Shown here one piece after another: positions 1 to 9,321 of a stretch of DNA of 64,000 bases. This DNA comes from Streptomyces sp. NBC_01235. GTDB taxonomy: Bacteria > Actinomycetota > Actinomycetes > Streptomycetales > Streptomycetaceae. The notes under the pieces are model-generated. The model saw only the letters and a program-made list of their open reading frames with translations, was not told the origin of the DNA and did not search any database. The stretch lies in assembly GCF_035989285.1 (NCBI RefSeq), contig NZ_CP108513.1:6572001-6636000 (forward strand), read 5' to 3'. Made by a program: the position numbers and the translations under genes. Every line of letters begins with the position of its first letter. Positions within the stretch are counted from its first letter, which is position 1.

Positions 1-20
1 CCCGGTCAAGGGAGACCGCG

Positions 21-1397
21 ATGTCCCCGTCCCCCATCGCATCACCGTCCCCGTCCTCCTCCCCGTCCTCCTCCATGACGGCCGAACGCACCCGGCAGCT
101 GCGCGTGGTCGCCGCCTCCGGACTGCTCGGTACCGCCGTGGAGTTCTACGACTTCCTCGTCTACGGAACCGTCGCCGCACTCGTCTTCGGCGAGCTGTTC
201 TTCCCCGGCGCCGACCCGGCCGTCGGCACCATCGCCGCGTTCGGCACCTTCGCCGCCGGCTACGTCGCCCGCCCGCTCGGCGGCATCCTGTTCGGGCACT
301 TCGGCGACCGGCTCGGCCGCAAGTCGATGCTGCTGCTCACCATGGGCCTGATGGGCGGCGCGAGTTTCCTCGTCGGCCTGCTGCCCACCTACGACACGAT
401 CGGCGTGTGGGCGCCGGTGCTGCTGATCGCCCTGCGCGTCGTGCAGGGCATCGCCATCGGCGGTGAGTGGGGCGGCGCGACCCTGATGGTCGTCGAGCAC
501 GCGGGGGAGCGGCGGCGCGGACTGTGGTCCAGCTTCACGCAGATGGGAGCCCCGCTCGGCTCCCTGCTCTCCACCACCGTCGTCACGCTCGTCGTCGCCC
601 TCCCCAAGGACGAGTTCGCGGCCTGGGGCTGGCGGGTGCCGTTCCTGCTGAGCGTGGTGCTGCTCGGCGTCGGACTCTTCGTCCGTCTCAAGGTCGTCGA
701 GAGCCCGCTGTTCGCCGAGGTGAAGAAGGACCGCGCCGAGTCACGGCTGCCCATCCTCGACGTGCTGCGCCGACCCCGCCCCGTCCTGCTGGCCTGCTGC
801 GTCGGCATCGGCGCCTTCACCGCACAGTCGCTGCTGACCAGCTACCTGATCGCCTACGCCACCGGCATCGGCTACGCCCGCCCGCAGGTGCTCACCGCGC
901 TCACGGTGTCCGCGTCGGTCGCCCTCGTCGTGCTGCCCTGCGCCTCCGCGCTCTCCGACCGGGTCGGCCGCCGCCCCGTCGTCCTGGCCGGGGCCCTCGC
1001 CTCGGCGGCGCTCGCCTTCCCCGTCATGGCGCTGGTCGACTCCAGGTCGCCCGGACTGCTGATCCTCGCCGTCGTCCTCGGCCACGGCATCGCCCAGTCC
1101 ACGATGTACGGGCCGCTGGGCGCCCTGCTCACCGAGATGTTCGGCACCCGGGTCCGCTACACCGGCGCCTCCCTCGGCTACCAGGGCGCCACCCTCATCG
1201 GCGCCGGCTTCTCCCCGATGATCGCCGGAAGCCTGGTGGCGGGCAGCGGCGACAGCACCCCCGTCGCCCTGCTGCTGTGCGGCGGCGCCGCCATCACCGC
1301 CGTGACCGTCCTCTTCGTCCGCGAGACCAGCAGGCAGTCCCTCGCCGGCACCGCCGAAGGCTCCGGAGTCCCCCACGCGCAGGAGATATCCGCATGA
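21..1397 (+). CDS. MHS-family MFS transporter
   Basis: Integral membrane transporter of 458 aa with about 12 hydrophobic segments. The pattern AVEFYDF near residue 40, the FFP.AD segment, and ARPLGG followed by GHFGDRLGRK are typical of the metabolite:H+ symporter branch of MFS (ShiA-like). These carriers import organic acids such as shikimate or ketoglutarate; the substrate here cannot be read from sequence. A Ser/Pro-rich start precedes a second Met (position 75) that could be the true start. GGGAG lies 5-10 bases before the first ATG. The next gene is a PaaX-type regulator in the same direction, which may control it. Confidence 0.85.
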   Translation: MSPSPIASPSPSSSPSSSMTAERTRQLRVVAASGLLGTAVEFYDFLVYGTVAALVFGELFFPGADPAVGTIAAFGTFAAGYVARPLGGILFGHFGDRLGRKSMLLLTMGLMGGASFLVGLLPTYDTIGVWAPVLLIALRVVQGIAIGGEWGGATLMVVEHAGERRRGLWSSFTQMGAPLGSLLSTTVVTLVVALPKDEFAAWGWRVPFLLSVVLLGVGLFVRLKVVESPLFAEVKKDRAESRLPILDVLRRPRPVLLACCVGIGAFTAQSLLTSYLIAYATGIGYARPQVLTALTVSASVALVVLPCASALSDRVGRRPVVLAGALASAALAFPVMALVDSRSPGLLILAVVLGHGIAQSTMYGPLGALLTEMFGTRVRYTGASLGYQGATLIGAGFSPMIAGSLVAGSGDSTPVALLLCGGAAITAVTVLFVRETSRQSLAGTAEGSGVPHAQEISA

Positions 1398-1483
1398 CGA
1401 CCCGTGCCCGTCACGTGTCCTGCGGCCCCACCCCGTACCTGCGCCCGTCCGAACTCGCCCACCCCGCCGACCACCGGTGATGC

Positions 1484-1524
1484 CGTACGACCGCCCGCCG
1501 TACCCGTCGACGGGCGGTCGTACG
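1484..1524. promoter_or_regulatory. 14-bp perfect inverted repeat before the PaaX gene
   Basis: Arms CGTACGACCGCCCG (1484-1497) and its exact complement (1511-1524) are separated by 13 bases. The right arm overlaps TACGCT (1521-1526), a TANNNT -10 box placed 7 bases before the GTG at 1534, so the gene is probably transcribed leaderless and the palindrome would cover its promoter. It could be an autoregulatory operator. A terminator for the upstream transporter gene is the alternative. Confidence 0.6.
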
Positions 1525-1533
1525 CTTTCCCCC

Positions 1534-2385
1534 GTGGAGGACGACGACATCCCGGACACGGACAGCATCGACGGCGCCCCGCAGCTGCGCCCGCAGTCGC
1601 TCATGCTCGCCTTCTTCGGCAACCACGTGCTGGAGGAGGGCGACCTGTGCGTGTACTCGGGCAGCATCATCGACGTCCTCGGCCGCGTCGGGGTCGGTGA
1701 ACAGGCCGTACGCTCCACGCTGACCCGCATGGTCAGCCGGGGTCTGCTGCGCCGGCAGCGCGAGGGCCGCAGGATGTACTTCGGCCTGACCGAGCAGGCG
1801 ACGCGCGTCCTGCAGGACGGCCGGACCCGGATCTGGCGCGAGGGCGCGGTCAACGACGACTGGGACGGCAACTGGACACTGCTGGGCTTCTCCCTCCCCG
1901 AGGCCCGCCAGCGTGAACGCCACGACCTTCGCTCACGGCTCGTCTGGTCCGGCTTCGGCGCGCTGTACAGCGGGCTGTGGATCGCGCCGGGAAGGGTGGA
2001 CGTCGCCGCTGTCGTCGCCGAACTCGGTCTGACCGCGCACGTCAAGATCTTCCACGCCTCGGCCGACGAGGCCACCGACATCGGCCTCATGATCCGCGAC
2101 ACCTGGAACCTGGAGAGCGTCGCCGCCCGCTACGTCTCCTTCGACAAGCGCTGGACCGCCCACCTGAACGCCGGCCCGGGCGACGATCCGATCGGAACCC
2201 GGCTGCGGCTGGTCAGCGAATGGCTCTGGACGATCCGCACGGACCCCCGCCTCCCCGCCCGCCACCTCCCCCCGGACTGGCCGGCCCGCCCCGCACAGGA
2301 CACCTTCCGCAAGGTCGCGGAGCAGACCGCGGCCCCCGCGCGGCGCCTGGCCCACGAACTCCTGGACACGACGCCGCCGCGGTAG
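1534..2385 (+). CDS. PaaX-family transcriptional regulator
   Basis: Protein of 283 aa from the GTG at 1534. A longer reading from 1477 would translate the palindrome and is less likely. The N-terminal winged helix includes QSLMLAFFGNHVL and AVRSTLTRMVSRGLL. The middle has the PaaX signature W.L..F..PE..R..R..LR..L.W.GFG.L, and a C-terminal PaaX domain follows. The family represses catabolic genes (phenylacetyl-CoA in PaaX itself). The transporter just upstream is the obvious candidate target. No RBS is seen before 1534, consistent with leaderless expression. Confidence 0.85.
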   Translation: MEDDDIPDTDSIDGAPQLRPQSLMLAFFGNHVLEEGDLCVYSGSIIDVLGRVGVGEQAVRSTLTRMVSRGLLRRQREGRRMYFGLTEQATRVLQDGRTRIWREGAVNDDWDGNWTLLGFSLPEARQRERHDLRSRLVWSGFGALYSGLWIAPGRVDVAAVVAELGLTAHVKIFHASADEATDIGLMIRDTWNLESVAARYVSFDKRWTAHLNAGPGDDPIGTRLRLVSEWLWTIRTDPRLPARHLPPDWPARPAQDTFRKVAEQTAAPARRLAHELLDTTPPR

Positions 2386-2426
2386 AACAGGTGGACCGCC
2401 GTCTTCGGCCGGTCTCCAGCTGTGCT

Positions 2427-3257
2427 TCAGCCGTTCTTGCGGGCCACTCCGCCGTAGATGCCGATCGGCGGGGCGTCCTGCGGCTGGGGCTCGTCGGGGC
2501 GCCAGTCCGGGACCAGGACCAGACCCGGGTCGGTCAGGGTGAGGTCGCCGAAGAACTTCAGGACGCGGCCGCGGCCGCGGGGGTTCATGGTGGCGGTGGC
2601 GTTCTTGTAGACGTTCACCGCGTCCTCGCGGGCGTTGTCGTGGATGTCGACCGTCGCGTGGGACAGCACGAGGTAGGAACCGGCCGGCAGCGCCTCGAGG
2701 AGCGTGGCCACGATGGCGTCCGGGTCCTCCTCCTCGGTGATGAAGTGCAGGATGGCCACCAGCAGCAGCGCCACCGGCTGGTCGAAGTCGATGACCCGGC
2801 GCACGTCGGGGTGGTCGAGGATGGCCCGGGGGTCGCGCAGGTCGGCCAGGACGACGGAGGTGTGGTCGTCGTCGTCCAGCAGGGACCGCGAATGGGTGCT
2901 GACGATCGGGTCGTTGTCGACGTAGGCCACGCGGGTCTCGGGGGCGACGGCGCGCGCTATCTGGTGCACGTTGGGTTCGGTCGGCAGGCCCGTGCCGACG
3001 TCGACGATCTGCCGGATGCCGCCCTCGGCGACCACGTGCCGGACGGCGCGGTGCATGAAGAGCCGGTTCGCCCGGACGGCCAGCCGGACCTCCGGAGCCG
3101 CCTTGATGAACTGTTCGGCGGCTTCCTGGTCGACCTCGTAGTTGTCCTTGCCGCCGAGGAAGTAGTCGTACATCCGGGCCGGGTGGGGCTTGCTCGTGTC
3201 GATCGTCAGCGGCTTGACGCCGCTGTCGGCGTCGCTGCCGCCGCGAGGAGAGGTCAT
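2427..3257 (-). CDS. SAM-dependent methyltransferase, DUF574 family
   Basis: Protein of 276 aa of the actinomycete DUF574 (Methyltransf_19) family. Diagnostic segments are the N-terminal HPARMYDYFLGGKDNYEVD, the SAM-binding loop DVGTGLPT near residue 85, VAYVDNDPIV, and VALLLVAILHFI. Substrates are unknown; these are abundant paralogues in Streptomyces. It is convergent with the PaaX gene across a 41-bp gap and appears monocistronic. Confidence 0.92.
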   Translation of the reverse strand: MTSPRGGSDADSGVKPLTIDTSKPHPARMYDYFLGGKDNYEVDQEAAEQFIKAAPEVRLAVRANRLFMHRAVRHVVAEGGIRQIVDVGTGLPTEPNVHQIARAVAPETRVAYVDNDPIVSTHSRSLLDDDDHTSVVLADLRDPRAILDHPDVRRVIDFDQPVALLLVAILHFITEEEDPDAIVATLLEALPAGSYLVLSHATVDIHDNAREDAVNVYKNATATMNPRGRGRVLKFFGDLTLTDPGLVLVPDWRPDEPQPQDAPPIGIYGGVARKNG

Positions 3258-3406
3258 GCTGCCTGGCTCCGTCCTGGACTTCGTGTCCTGCCGCCGGATG
3301 AACCGTGACGAGTGACTGTCGGATCATCATCCTGGCATGACCTCGTCGTCGGCCAACCACGGCCTGCTCCAGGGCAGTTGTCCGCAGGGGCGGAGCGGGG
3401 CCCGTC

Positions 3407-3691
3407 TCAGCCGAGAAGCCTGCGCTTCTGTTCCGTGAACTCGGCCTCGGTGAGCACTCCTTGCTTCCTGAGCTCGCCGAGATCCTTGAGCTGGTCGAGC
3501 TTGGCGTTCATGTCGTCGGCCGGCGGCGCGGCCTGCTGCGGCTCCGGGGGAGCGGCTTGCGGCTGGGGCTCCCGGTAGCCCTCCTGGGCCGCCCAACGTC
3601 CCTGCTGACGGCGTGACACGCGGTTGGAGACGGCGGTCGCCGTACCCGCGACGACCGCGGTGCGGGCGACTCCGCGAAGAAGACCTGGCAT
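3407..3691 (-). CDS. SHOCT-domain small protein
   Basis: Protein of 94 aa. The ATG at 3691 has GAGGAG seven bases upstream, which decides the start inside a much longer open frame. The N-terminus (MPGLLRGVARTAVVAGTATAV) looks like a short membrane-associated helix. A Pro/Gln-rich linker follows, then a C-terminal SHOCT motif with LDQLKDLGELRKQGVLTEAE and an ending KRRLLG. SHOCT domains are short oligomerisation modules of unknown specific role. Confidence 0.88.
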   Translation of the reverse strand: MPGLLRGVARTAVVAGTATAVSNRVSRRQQGRWAAQEGYREPQPQAAPPEPQQAAPPADDMNAKLDQLKDLGELRKQGVLTEAEFTEQKRRLLG

Positions 3692-3856
3692 GGCCCATCT
3701 CCTCTCGTCCGGAGGTAATTCCATTGGACCACCGCGCGCGGACCGCCGCGATTCCTCCCCCGATCTGCCGATCACCGCGACCAGTGGCAGGCTGGAGGTG
3801 TGTCCACGGCCGGGCGTTCGTTCCGGCGATGAGGCCCAGTCGAAGGAGCCCGAGAA

Positions 3857-4285
3857 ATGGCCACACAAAGCACGGGAATGCAGCGGACCACCGCCCGGGG
3901 AATGGGCGCGGTGTCCGGCTGGACGGTATTCGCCGCGGTCATGATGATGTTCGGCGGCACCCTGGCGATATTCGAAGGAATAGCCGCCATCGCGGAGGAC
4001 GACGTATTCGTCGCCACCCGGAACTTTTCCTTTCAGTGGAGCCTGACCAGCTGGGGCTGGCTGCACCTCTCCCTCGGCATCGTGGTGGTGCTGGCGGGCA
4101 TCTCCCTGTTCAGCGGGTCGATGTGGGCCCGCGTCGTCGGCATCGCCGTGGCGGGTCTGAACCTGGTCGCCAATTTCATCTGGCTGCCCTGGTACCCGTT
4201 CTGGGCGATCACGCTGATGGTCATCGACGGATTCGTGATCTGGGCCCTGTGCGTCGGCCCGCGAAAGGAAGCCAGGACCGTCTGA
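3857..4285 (+). CDS. DUF7144-type four-helix membrane protein
   Basis: Protein of 142 aa with four hydrophobic helices (about residues 20-45, 66-86, 90-110, 115-135). An AAGGAG box precedes the ATG. The GWTVFAAVMMMFGGTLAIFEG first helix and the WLPWYPFWAI segment match small actinomycete membrane proteins of this family, whose function is unknown. It is divergent from the SHOCT gene and appears monocistronic. Confidence 0.85.
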   Translation: MATQSTGMQRTTARGMGAVSGWTVFAAVMMMFGGTLAIFEGIAAIAEDDVFVATRNFSFQWSLTSWGWLHLSLGIVVVLAGISLFSGSMWARVVGIAVAGLNLVANFIWLPWYPFWAITLMVIDGFVIWALCVGPRKEARTV

Positions 4286-4438
4286 CCTCCGGTCCCGCCG
4301 GTATTGCGCCGTTCGGCCCCGGCCGCCACTCGCAGGTGCGGCCGGGGCACGCGCCACCGGACCGCTCGGAACCTCTGGTGTTTTCGTTGTGGGGTGTATT
4401 CGCCCGGTGACGGGGTGACATCCAGAGGGAGACCATCA

Positions 4439-5278
4439 GTGGAGATCAGCGGCAGCCAGGGTGCCCAACCGATCGCCTTTCCTCTCCTCGAGGGCCAGAA
4501 AGCGCTCGTCACGGGCGCGAACTCCGGCATCGGCAAGGCGACCGCCATCGCCCTCGGACGAGTGGGCGCCGACGTCGTCGTGAACTACGTCGCGGGCCGG
4601 GACGCCGCCGAGGAGGTCGTCCGCGAGATCGAGGGCTTCGGAGTCCGCGCGTACGCGCACGAGGCGGACGTCTCCCAGGAGGACCAGGTCGTCGGCATGG
4701 TCGACCGCATGGTCGGCGAGTTCGGCACCATCGACGTGATGGTGGCCAACGCGGGCCTCCAACGGGACGCGGCCCTCACCGACATGACCGTGGAGCAGTG
4801 GCACAAGGTGCTGGACGTCAATCTCACCGGCCAGTTCCTGTGCGCCCGCGAGGCGGCCAGGGAGTTCACGCGCCGGGGCGTCGTCCCGGAGGTGTCACGG
4901 TCCGCCGGGAAGATCATCTGCATGAGCTCGGTGCACCAGATCATCCCCTGGTCCGGGCATGTGAACTACGCGTCGTCCAAGGGCGGCGTGCTGATGCTCA
5001 TGGCGACCCTCGCGCAGGAACTCGCCCCCCACCGCATCCGGGTCAACGCCGTAGCCCCCGGCGCGATCCGCACGCCCATCAACCGCAGCGCGTGGGACAC
5101 CCCCGAGGCCGAGGACGACCTGCTGCGGCTCATCCCCTACCGCCGCGTCGGCGACCCGGACGACATCGCGAACACGGTCGCCGTCCTCGCCTCCGACCTG
5201 CTCGACTACGTCGTCGGGACCACCCTCTACGTGGACGGCGGCATGACCCTGTTCCCCGGCTTCGCCACGGGCGGCTGA
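4439..5278 (+). CDS. SDR-family oxidoreductase (glucose 1-dehydrogenase-like)
   Basis: Protein of 279 aa. The GTG at 4439 follows AGAGGGAG by about 8 bases, so the longer upstream frame is not used. Rossmann motif TGANSGIGKATA, the NAG motif (VMVANAGLQ), and catalytic Ser-Tyr-Lys (SSVHQIIPWSG, YASSK) are all present. The C-terminal VDGGMTLFPGF ending matches bacterial glucose 1-dehydrogenase-type SDRs using NAD(P). The substrate is not certain. Confidence 0.9.
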   Translation: MEISGSQGAQPIAFPLLEGQKALVTGANSGIGKATAIALGRVGADVVVNYVAGRDAAEEVVREIEGFGVRAYAHEADVSQEDQVVGMVDRMVGEFGTIDVMVANAGLQRDAALTDMTVEQWHKVLDVNLTGQFLCAREAAREFTRRGVVPEVSRSAGKIICMSSVHQIIPWSGHVNYASSKGGVLMLMATLAQELAPHRIRVNAVAPGAIRTPINRSAWDTPEAEDDLLRLIPYRRVGDPDDIANTVAVLASDLLDYVVGTTLYVDGGMTLFPGFATGG

Positions 5279-5447
5279 CAACGGGGTGTGGGCTCGCGTG
5301 CGAGGTGTGGCCTCGCCGAGGCGGGTCCGGGCGTGATTCAGCCGACTGGTCCTGCCCCGGATGCCGAGGGCCGCAGGTCACGGCAGCCTGGGGCGCAGAG
5401 GCCTCAGGCTTCCCGCTGACCTCCCGCACAGACGAGGACTCGTCGCC

Positions 5448-5819
5448 ATGATCTGTCGTAGCCGTGCCGGCCGGCGGGCCGGAGCCGTCGCTCTCCTGCT
5501 CGCCGTCGCGGGCTGTACGGAGCACTCCGCAATGGGCACGATCGAGTACACGACCTCGGCCAAGCGGGTGGTGAAGCTCCAGAGTCCGTCCGACGAGGGC
5601 TGCCATCGCCTGCCGGGCGGCGCCCGCAGCGTGCGGAACTACACGGTCGACGACATCCGGCTCTACGCCAACGCGGACTGCGTGCTGACGAAGGCCGGTG
5701 ACGACCAGGGCGGCCGGACCGGCGGAGAGAGCTTCTACCTCGGGACACAGACGTCCGTGCAGTTCACGCCGGGCCAGTCCCCGTGGCTGAGCTACTCCGT
5801 CGTCGGCGGGGGTGGCTGA
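5448..5819 (+). CDS. Small secreted lipoprotein, function unknown
   Basis: Protein of 123 aa. The N-terminus MICRSRAGRRAGAVALLL is positively charged then hydrophobic, and LLAVAGC is a lipobox with lipidated Cys near residue 22. The mature part has three further Cys and no recognised domain. The sequence after ATG has steady G/C third positions. It converges on a DUF6325-type gene with only 8 bases between stops. Confidence 0.7.
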   Translation: MICRSRAGRRAGAVALLLAVAGCTEHSAMGTIEYTTSAKRVVKLQSPSDEGCHRLPGGARSVRNYTVDDIRLYANADCVLTKAGDDQGGRTGGESFYLGTQTSVQFTPGQSPWLSYSVVGGGG

Positions 5820-5827
5820 GCCACGGT

Positions 5828-6280
5828 TCAGGAGGCGGCCTCGGCCGCTTCCAGCGAGGCGAGGATCGCCGGGACGGGCAGCCGTCCGGAGGCGACCAGC
5901 TGGGCGCCGCCGCGCCGCAGGGCGGCCGCGAAGGGCGCGGCCCACACGTTCTCGTAGATCAGCAGCCCGGCGGAGTTGCCGGGCTCGACGGCCGCGGCGG
6001 CCTCCTCCAGGTCGTCCTGACCGAGCAGACCGGAGTGGGCGCCTTCGAAGACGGCGAGGTCGAGCTTGCTGTCACCGGTGAGATCGGCGATCTCCAGGGC
6101 GGTCACCGAGCCGTCCTCCTCCTTCCTGATGAACATCAGGTCCAGGATCCGGATGAGCCCGCGGTCGACCAGATCGACCAGCAGCGGGAAGCCCTCGCCC
6201 GTCATGCGGTTGCCGGGAAACTCCACCACCAGGTAGTCGATGGGTCCCATCTCGTCGAGTTGCTCGCTCTGCTCGCTCAC
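5828..6280 (-). CDS. DUF6325-family protein
   Basis: Protein of 150 aa from the GTG at 6280, preceded by GAGGTGG. It begins VSEQSEQLDEMGPIDYLVVEF. The core includes RILDLMFIRKEEDGSVTALE and a C-terminal alanine-rich helix. These match small actinobacterial proteins annotated as DUF6325, related to membrane-protein-of-unknown-function regulators. It is soluble, with no signal peptide. Function unknown. Confidence 0.8.
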   Translation of the reverse strand: MSEQSEQLDEMGPIDYLVVEFPGNRMTGEGFPLLVDLVDRGLIRILDLMFIRKEEDGSVTALEIADLTGDSKLDLAVFEGAHSGLLGQDDLEEAAAAVEPGNSAGLLIYENVWAAPFAAALRRGGAQLVASGRLPVPAILASLEAAEAAS

Positions 6281-6420
6281 GTTCCACCTCTGGTGCTCGT
6301 GTGGCGGCCCCCTGGCTGCCATTGCATCACCCGGCACGGGCCGTCGCACCCGGTGCGCGCGTCACCCGACCGGACCCTCCCGGCTCGCCCGCCCGCCCCC
6401 TCGACGATCTCCTCGAAGAC

Positions 6421-7755
6421 ATGACTGGCAGCGATACGCCCCCGCCACGGCCGGAGGGCCCCTCCGGGGACTCCGCCGAAGAACGCCGGCTCGCCCAGAA
6501 GGACAGGGAGCTGGACGAACTGCATCGCCGGCTGAGCGAGTTGGAGAGCGCCCGGCACGAGCCGAAGCACCGGATGCGGGCGCTGGGGTCGGTCCTGCTG
6601 ATCATCCTGGCGTCGCTGCTGTCCCTGCTCGCCGTGGTCGCGGTCTGGGCGAACAGCATCGTCCGCGACACCGACCGCTACGTCTCCACCGTGGCGCCGC
6701 TGGCCTCCGACCCCGACGTCCAGCAGGCCGTCACCACCCGCGTCACCAACGTCGTACTCAAGCAGATCGACGTGGACGCCCTGGTCGCGGAGCTGAGCCG
6801 GGCCGCGGCGCAGAAGGGCGTGCCGCCGAAGGCCGCGAGCCTCATCAACAACCTGAGCGGCCCCATCAACAGCGGTCTGAAGGAACTGGTGAGCAGCACC
6901 GTGATGAAGGTCGTCTCCAGTTCCGCCTTCGAGAAGGCCTGGACGAACGCCAACCGTCGGGCCCACAGCGCCGTCGACAAGGCGCTGACCGGCACGGGCG
7001 GCGGCGCGGTGCAGCTGAAGGACAACCAGGTCGCCATCGACGTCGGGCCCATCGTGGCCCAGGTGAAGCAGCGGCTCGTCGACTCGGGACTCGCGGTGGC
7101 GGCGAAGATCCCCGAGGTGCACACGGACTTCGTCGTGGTCGAGGGCAAGGACGTCGGCAAGATCAAGTCGTATCTGAGAGTGCTCCAGATCGTCGGCAAC
7201 TGGCTGCCGGTCATCGCGGTGCTGATCGCCGCCGGGGGCGTGTTCCTGGCCACCCACCGGCGGCGGGCGCTGATCGGGGCCGCGATCGGGGTGTTCCTCG
7301 CCATGGTGCTCCTGGGCGTGGTGCTCTCCGTGTTCCGCGCCGTGTATCTGGACCACCTGCCGCCGGGGGCGAACTCGGACGCCGCGGGCTCCGTCTTCGA
7401 CGCGCTGGTGCGGTTCCTGCGCTCCAGCATCCGGGCGCTCGGGGCGCTGGCCGTGGTCACGGCGCTCGGCGCGTTCCTCGTCGGCCCCTCCCGGCCCGCC
7501 GTCTTCACCCGGCACTTCTGCGCCAAGGGCATCGGCGCGGGGCGCGAGGTGGCGACCTCGACGGGGCTGCGCCTGGGTGCGGTGGGCCGGTTCGTGCACC
7601 GCTTCAAGGGGTGGATCGGTGCGGTGATCCTGGCGGTGGCCGCGATCGTCCTGTTCACCTGGAGCTATCCGACCATGGCGGTCGTGATCTGGACGGCGGT
7701 GATCGTGCTGGTCGCCTTCGCCCTGCGCGAGTTCCTGGACCCCGGTCCGGCGTGA
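6421..7755 (+). CDS. Integral membrane protein with N-terminal coiled coil
   Basis: Protein of 444 aa. Residues 20-45 form a charged heptad-like helix (AQKDRELDELHRRLSELE). One transmembrane helix follows (about 52-78), then a large extracytoplasmic region of about 200 residues, then four hydrophobic segments. The start is the ATG at 6421; upstream in-frame codons lack an RBS. Homologues are common in Streptomyces without assigned function. Confidence 0.8.
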   Translation: MTGSDTPPPRPEGPSGDSAEERRLAQKDRELDELHRRLSELESARHEPKHRMRALGSVLLIILASLLSLLAVVAVWANSIVRDTDRYVSTVAPLASDPDVQQAVTTRVTNVVLKQIDVDALVAELSRAAAQKGVPPKAASLINNLSGPINSGLKELVSSTVMKVVSSSAFEKAWTNANRRAHSAVDKALTGTGGGAVQLKDNQVAIDVGPIVAQVKQRLVDSGLAVAAKIPEVHTDFVVVEGKDVGKIKSYLRVLQIVGNWLPVIAVLIAAGGVFLATHRRRALIGAAIGVFLAMVLLGVVLSVFRAVYLDHLPPGANSDAAGSVFDALVRFLRSSIRALGALAVVTALGAFLVGPSRPAVFTRHFCAKGIGAGREVATSTGLRLGAVGRFVHRFKGWIGAVILAVAAIVLFTWSYPTMAVVIWTAVIVLVAFALREFLDPGPA

Positions 7756-7959
7756 CACCGGCGCACCGCGGCGACGGCCGGGGTCCCCTCTTCGAGGAGG
7801 CTTTCCGGTCGCTGTACCGGCGGCTGCGGGACACGGCTCCCGGCGCCGCGTCCGCCCGGGGCCCTGGGCACGCTGACGACGGAGCGGGTGCCGGCCGCCG
7901 TGAGCGAGGTGCGGTCGGGCCGTACGGTCTCGCCGGCCGCCGAGGCGAATCGAACGCAG

Positions 7960-8212
7960 CGTAGGCCTCCGTCGCCGGCAGGCTGCTCGTGGCCGGCGGG
8001 CAGTAGCCGAACAGGGCCAGGAAGGAGGAGCCGTGGGACAGGTCGGCGTCCACCACGGTCGCCGCGCCCGCCGCCACGAGCCCCCACGGCCGGCGGAGCG
8101 GCGTCAGCACGGCCGCCTGCCACAGAGAGATCCGGGCAGGCCAAGCACCATCGCCGCCCCCGTGGCCGGTCTCGCTCATGTCCTCGTCGTCACCGGCCCG
8201 CCGCAGGCCCAC
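7960..8212 (-). pseudogene. Possible truncated membrane-protein remnant
   Basis: Between 7756 and 8317 there is no complete gene. On the minus strand the frame from 8212 (or the ATG at 8179) to about 7960 has almost only G/C at third positions and reads a hydrophobic segment (LVAAGAATVVDADL, SFLALFGYCPP). Below 7960 the coding signal is lost. It may be the N-terminus of a membrane-anchored phosphatase or sensor that has been deleted. The rest of this gap shows nothing clear. Confidence 0.25.
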
Positions 8213-8317
8213 AGATCCTCGGGTGTGCGGGCGCCGGCGCTGCCGTCCTCACCCGTTCGGCCCCCGTCTGGCTCCCGCCGCAGGCCGGGAGGGCGTGGTC
8301 CGGGGCACGCTGGCAGC

Positions 8318-9259
8318 ATGCAGCCTGGCGCGGGGCCCCGACGGGACCTCCCGGTTCCCCTGTCCCGCCGGGAGCGGTGGCGTGCGCGGGGTGCGGCGAT
8401 CGGGTCGCGGCTGCGCGGGCTGCGGGTCCGGGCCGAGACACGGTTTCCGGTGATCACGCATCTCATGACGCATCTGATCTCGGTGAACGTGCTGGACTCC
8501 GCGACCCGGCTGGCCGCCCAGACGTTTCTCACCGTCGTACCGCTGCTCTTCGTGGTGGCGTCCGTCGCCCCGCAGGCGCTGCGCGACCAGCTCGTCACCT
8601 CCGTGAGTGACGTCTTCGGACTGACCGGAAGCGCGAAGGACCAGCTGGATCAGGTCTTGAAGGGGGACACGTCCGAACTGCGCGAGACCACCGGTGTCGT
8701 CGGCGGGCTGATGGTGCTGGTCTCGGCCACGGCGTGCAGTCGTGCCATGCAACGGCTCTGCCAGCGGGCCTGGAGCCTTCCGAAATCGGGTGCGCGGGTG
8801 GCCGCCTGGCGGTGGATCGCGTGGCTCGCCGCGTGGCTGGTCATGATCTCGGTGCAGGGGACCCTGCGGAACGGTTTCGGCCTCGGACTGTGGCTGGGCC
8901 TGCCGCTGCTGCTGGTCGCCGAGACCTGCCTGTGGTGGTGGACGCAGCACCTGCTGCTGGCCGCCCGCGTGCCATGGCTGCCTCTGCTGCCGGGCGCGCT
9001 CCTGACGGGAACGGCCCTGAGCGTTCTCACCTCGGTCGCGGATCTGTACGTGCCCCGGGCTCTCAACCACAGCCTCGACAAGTACGGCTCGTTGGGCGCC
9101 GTCTTCACCCTGCTGTCGTGGCTCATCGCGCTGTGCGTGGTCGTGGCCCTCTGCATCAACGCCGGCGCGGTCGTCGCCCGCGAACCCGCGGTGGCGCGGC
9201 GCCTGGGCGGACCCGAGTCGCCGCGCCCATCCACCGGCGATACGTTGGAAGACGGATAG
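8318..9259 (+). CDS. YihY/virulence factor BrkB-family membrane protein
   Basis: Protein of 313 aa with about six membrane helices. SVNVLDSATRLAAQTFLTVVPLL and the glycine-rich YGSLGAVFTLLSWL near the C-terminus are the usual landmarks of the YihY/BrkB family (formerly mis-named ribonuclease BN). The true activity is unknown. The ATG at 8318 is taken as start because coding composition begins there; no strong RBS is visible. The next downstream sequence is a decayed GMC oxidoreductase. Confidence 0.8.
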   Translation: MQPGAGPRRDLPVPLSRRERWRARGAAIGSRLRGLRVRAETRFPVITHLMTHLISVNVLDSATRLAAQTFLTVVPLLFVVASVAPQALRDQLVTSVSDVFGLTGSAKDQLDQVLKGDTSELRETTGVVGGLMVLVSATACSRAMQRLCQRAWSLPKSGARVAAWRWIAWLAAWLVMISVQGTLRNGFGLGLWLGLPLLLVAETCLWWWTQHLLLAARVPWLPLLPGALLTGTALSVLTSVADLYVPRALNHSLDKYGSLGAVFTLLSWLIALCVVVALCINAGAVVAREPAVARRLGGPESPRPSTGDTLEDG

Positions 9260-9321
9260 CGGTCGACCACTTCCTCCGACAGGGACGATCCGGCAGGACG
9301 ATCCGACGGGACCGACCAGGC

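Noticed and set aside
8318..9259. Ribonuclease BN
   Set aside because: Old name for the YihY/BrkB membrane family; no nuclease motif is present.
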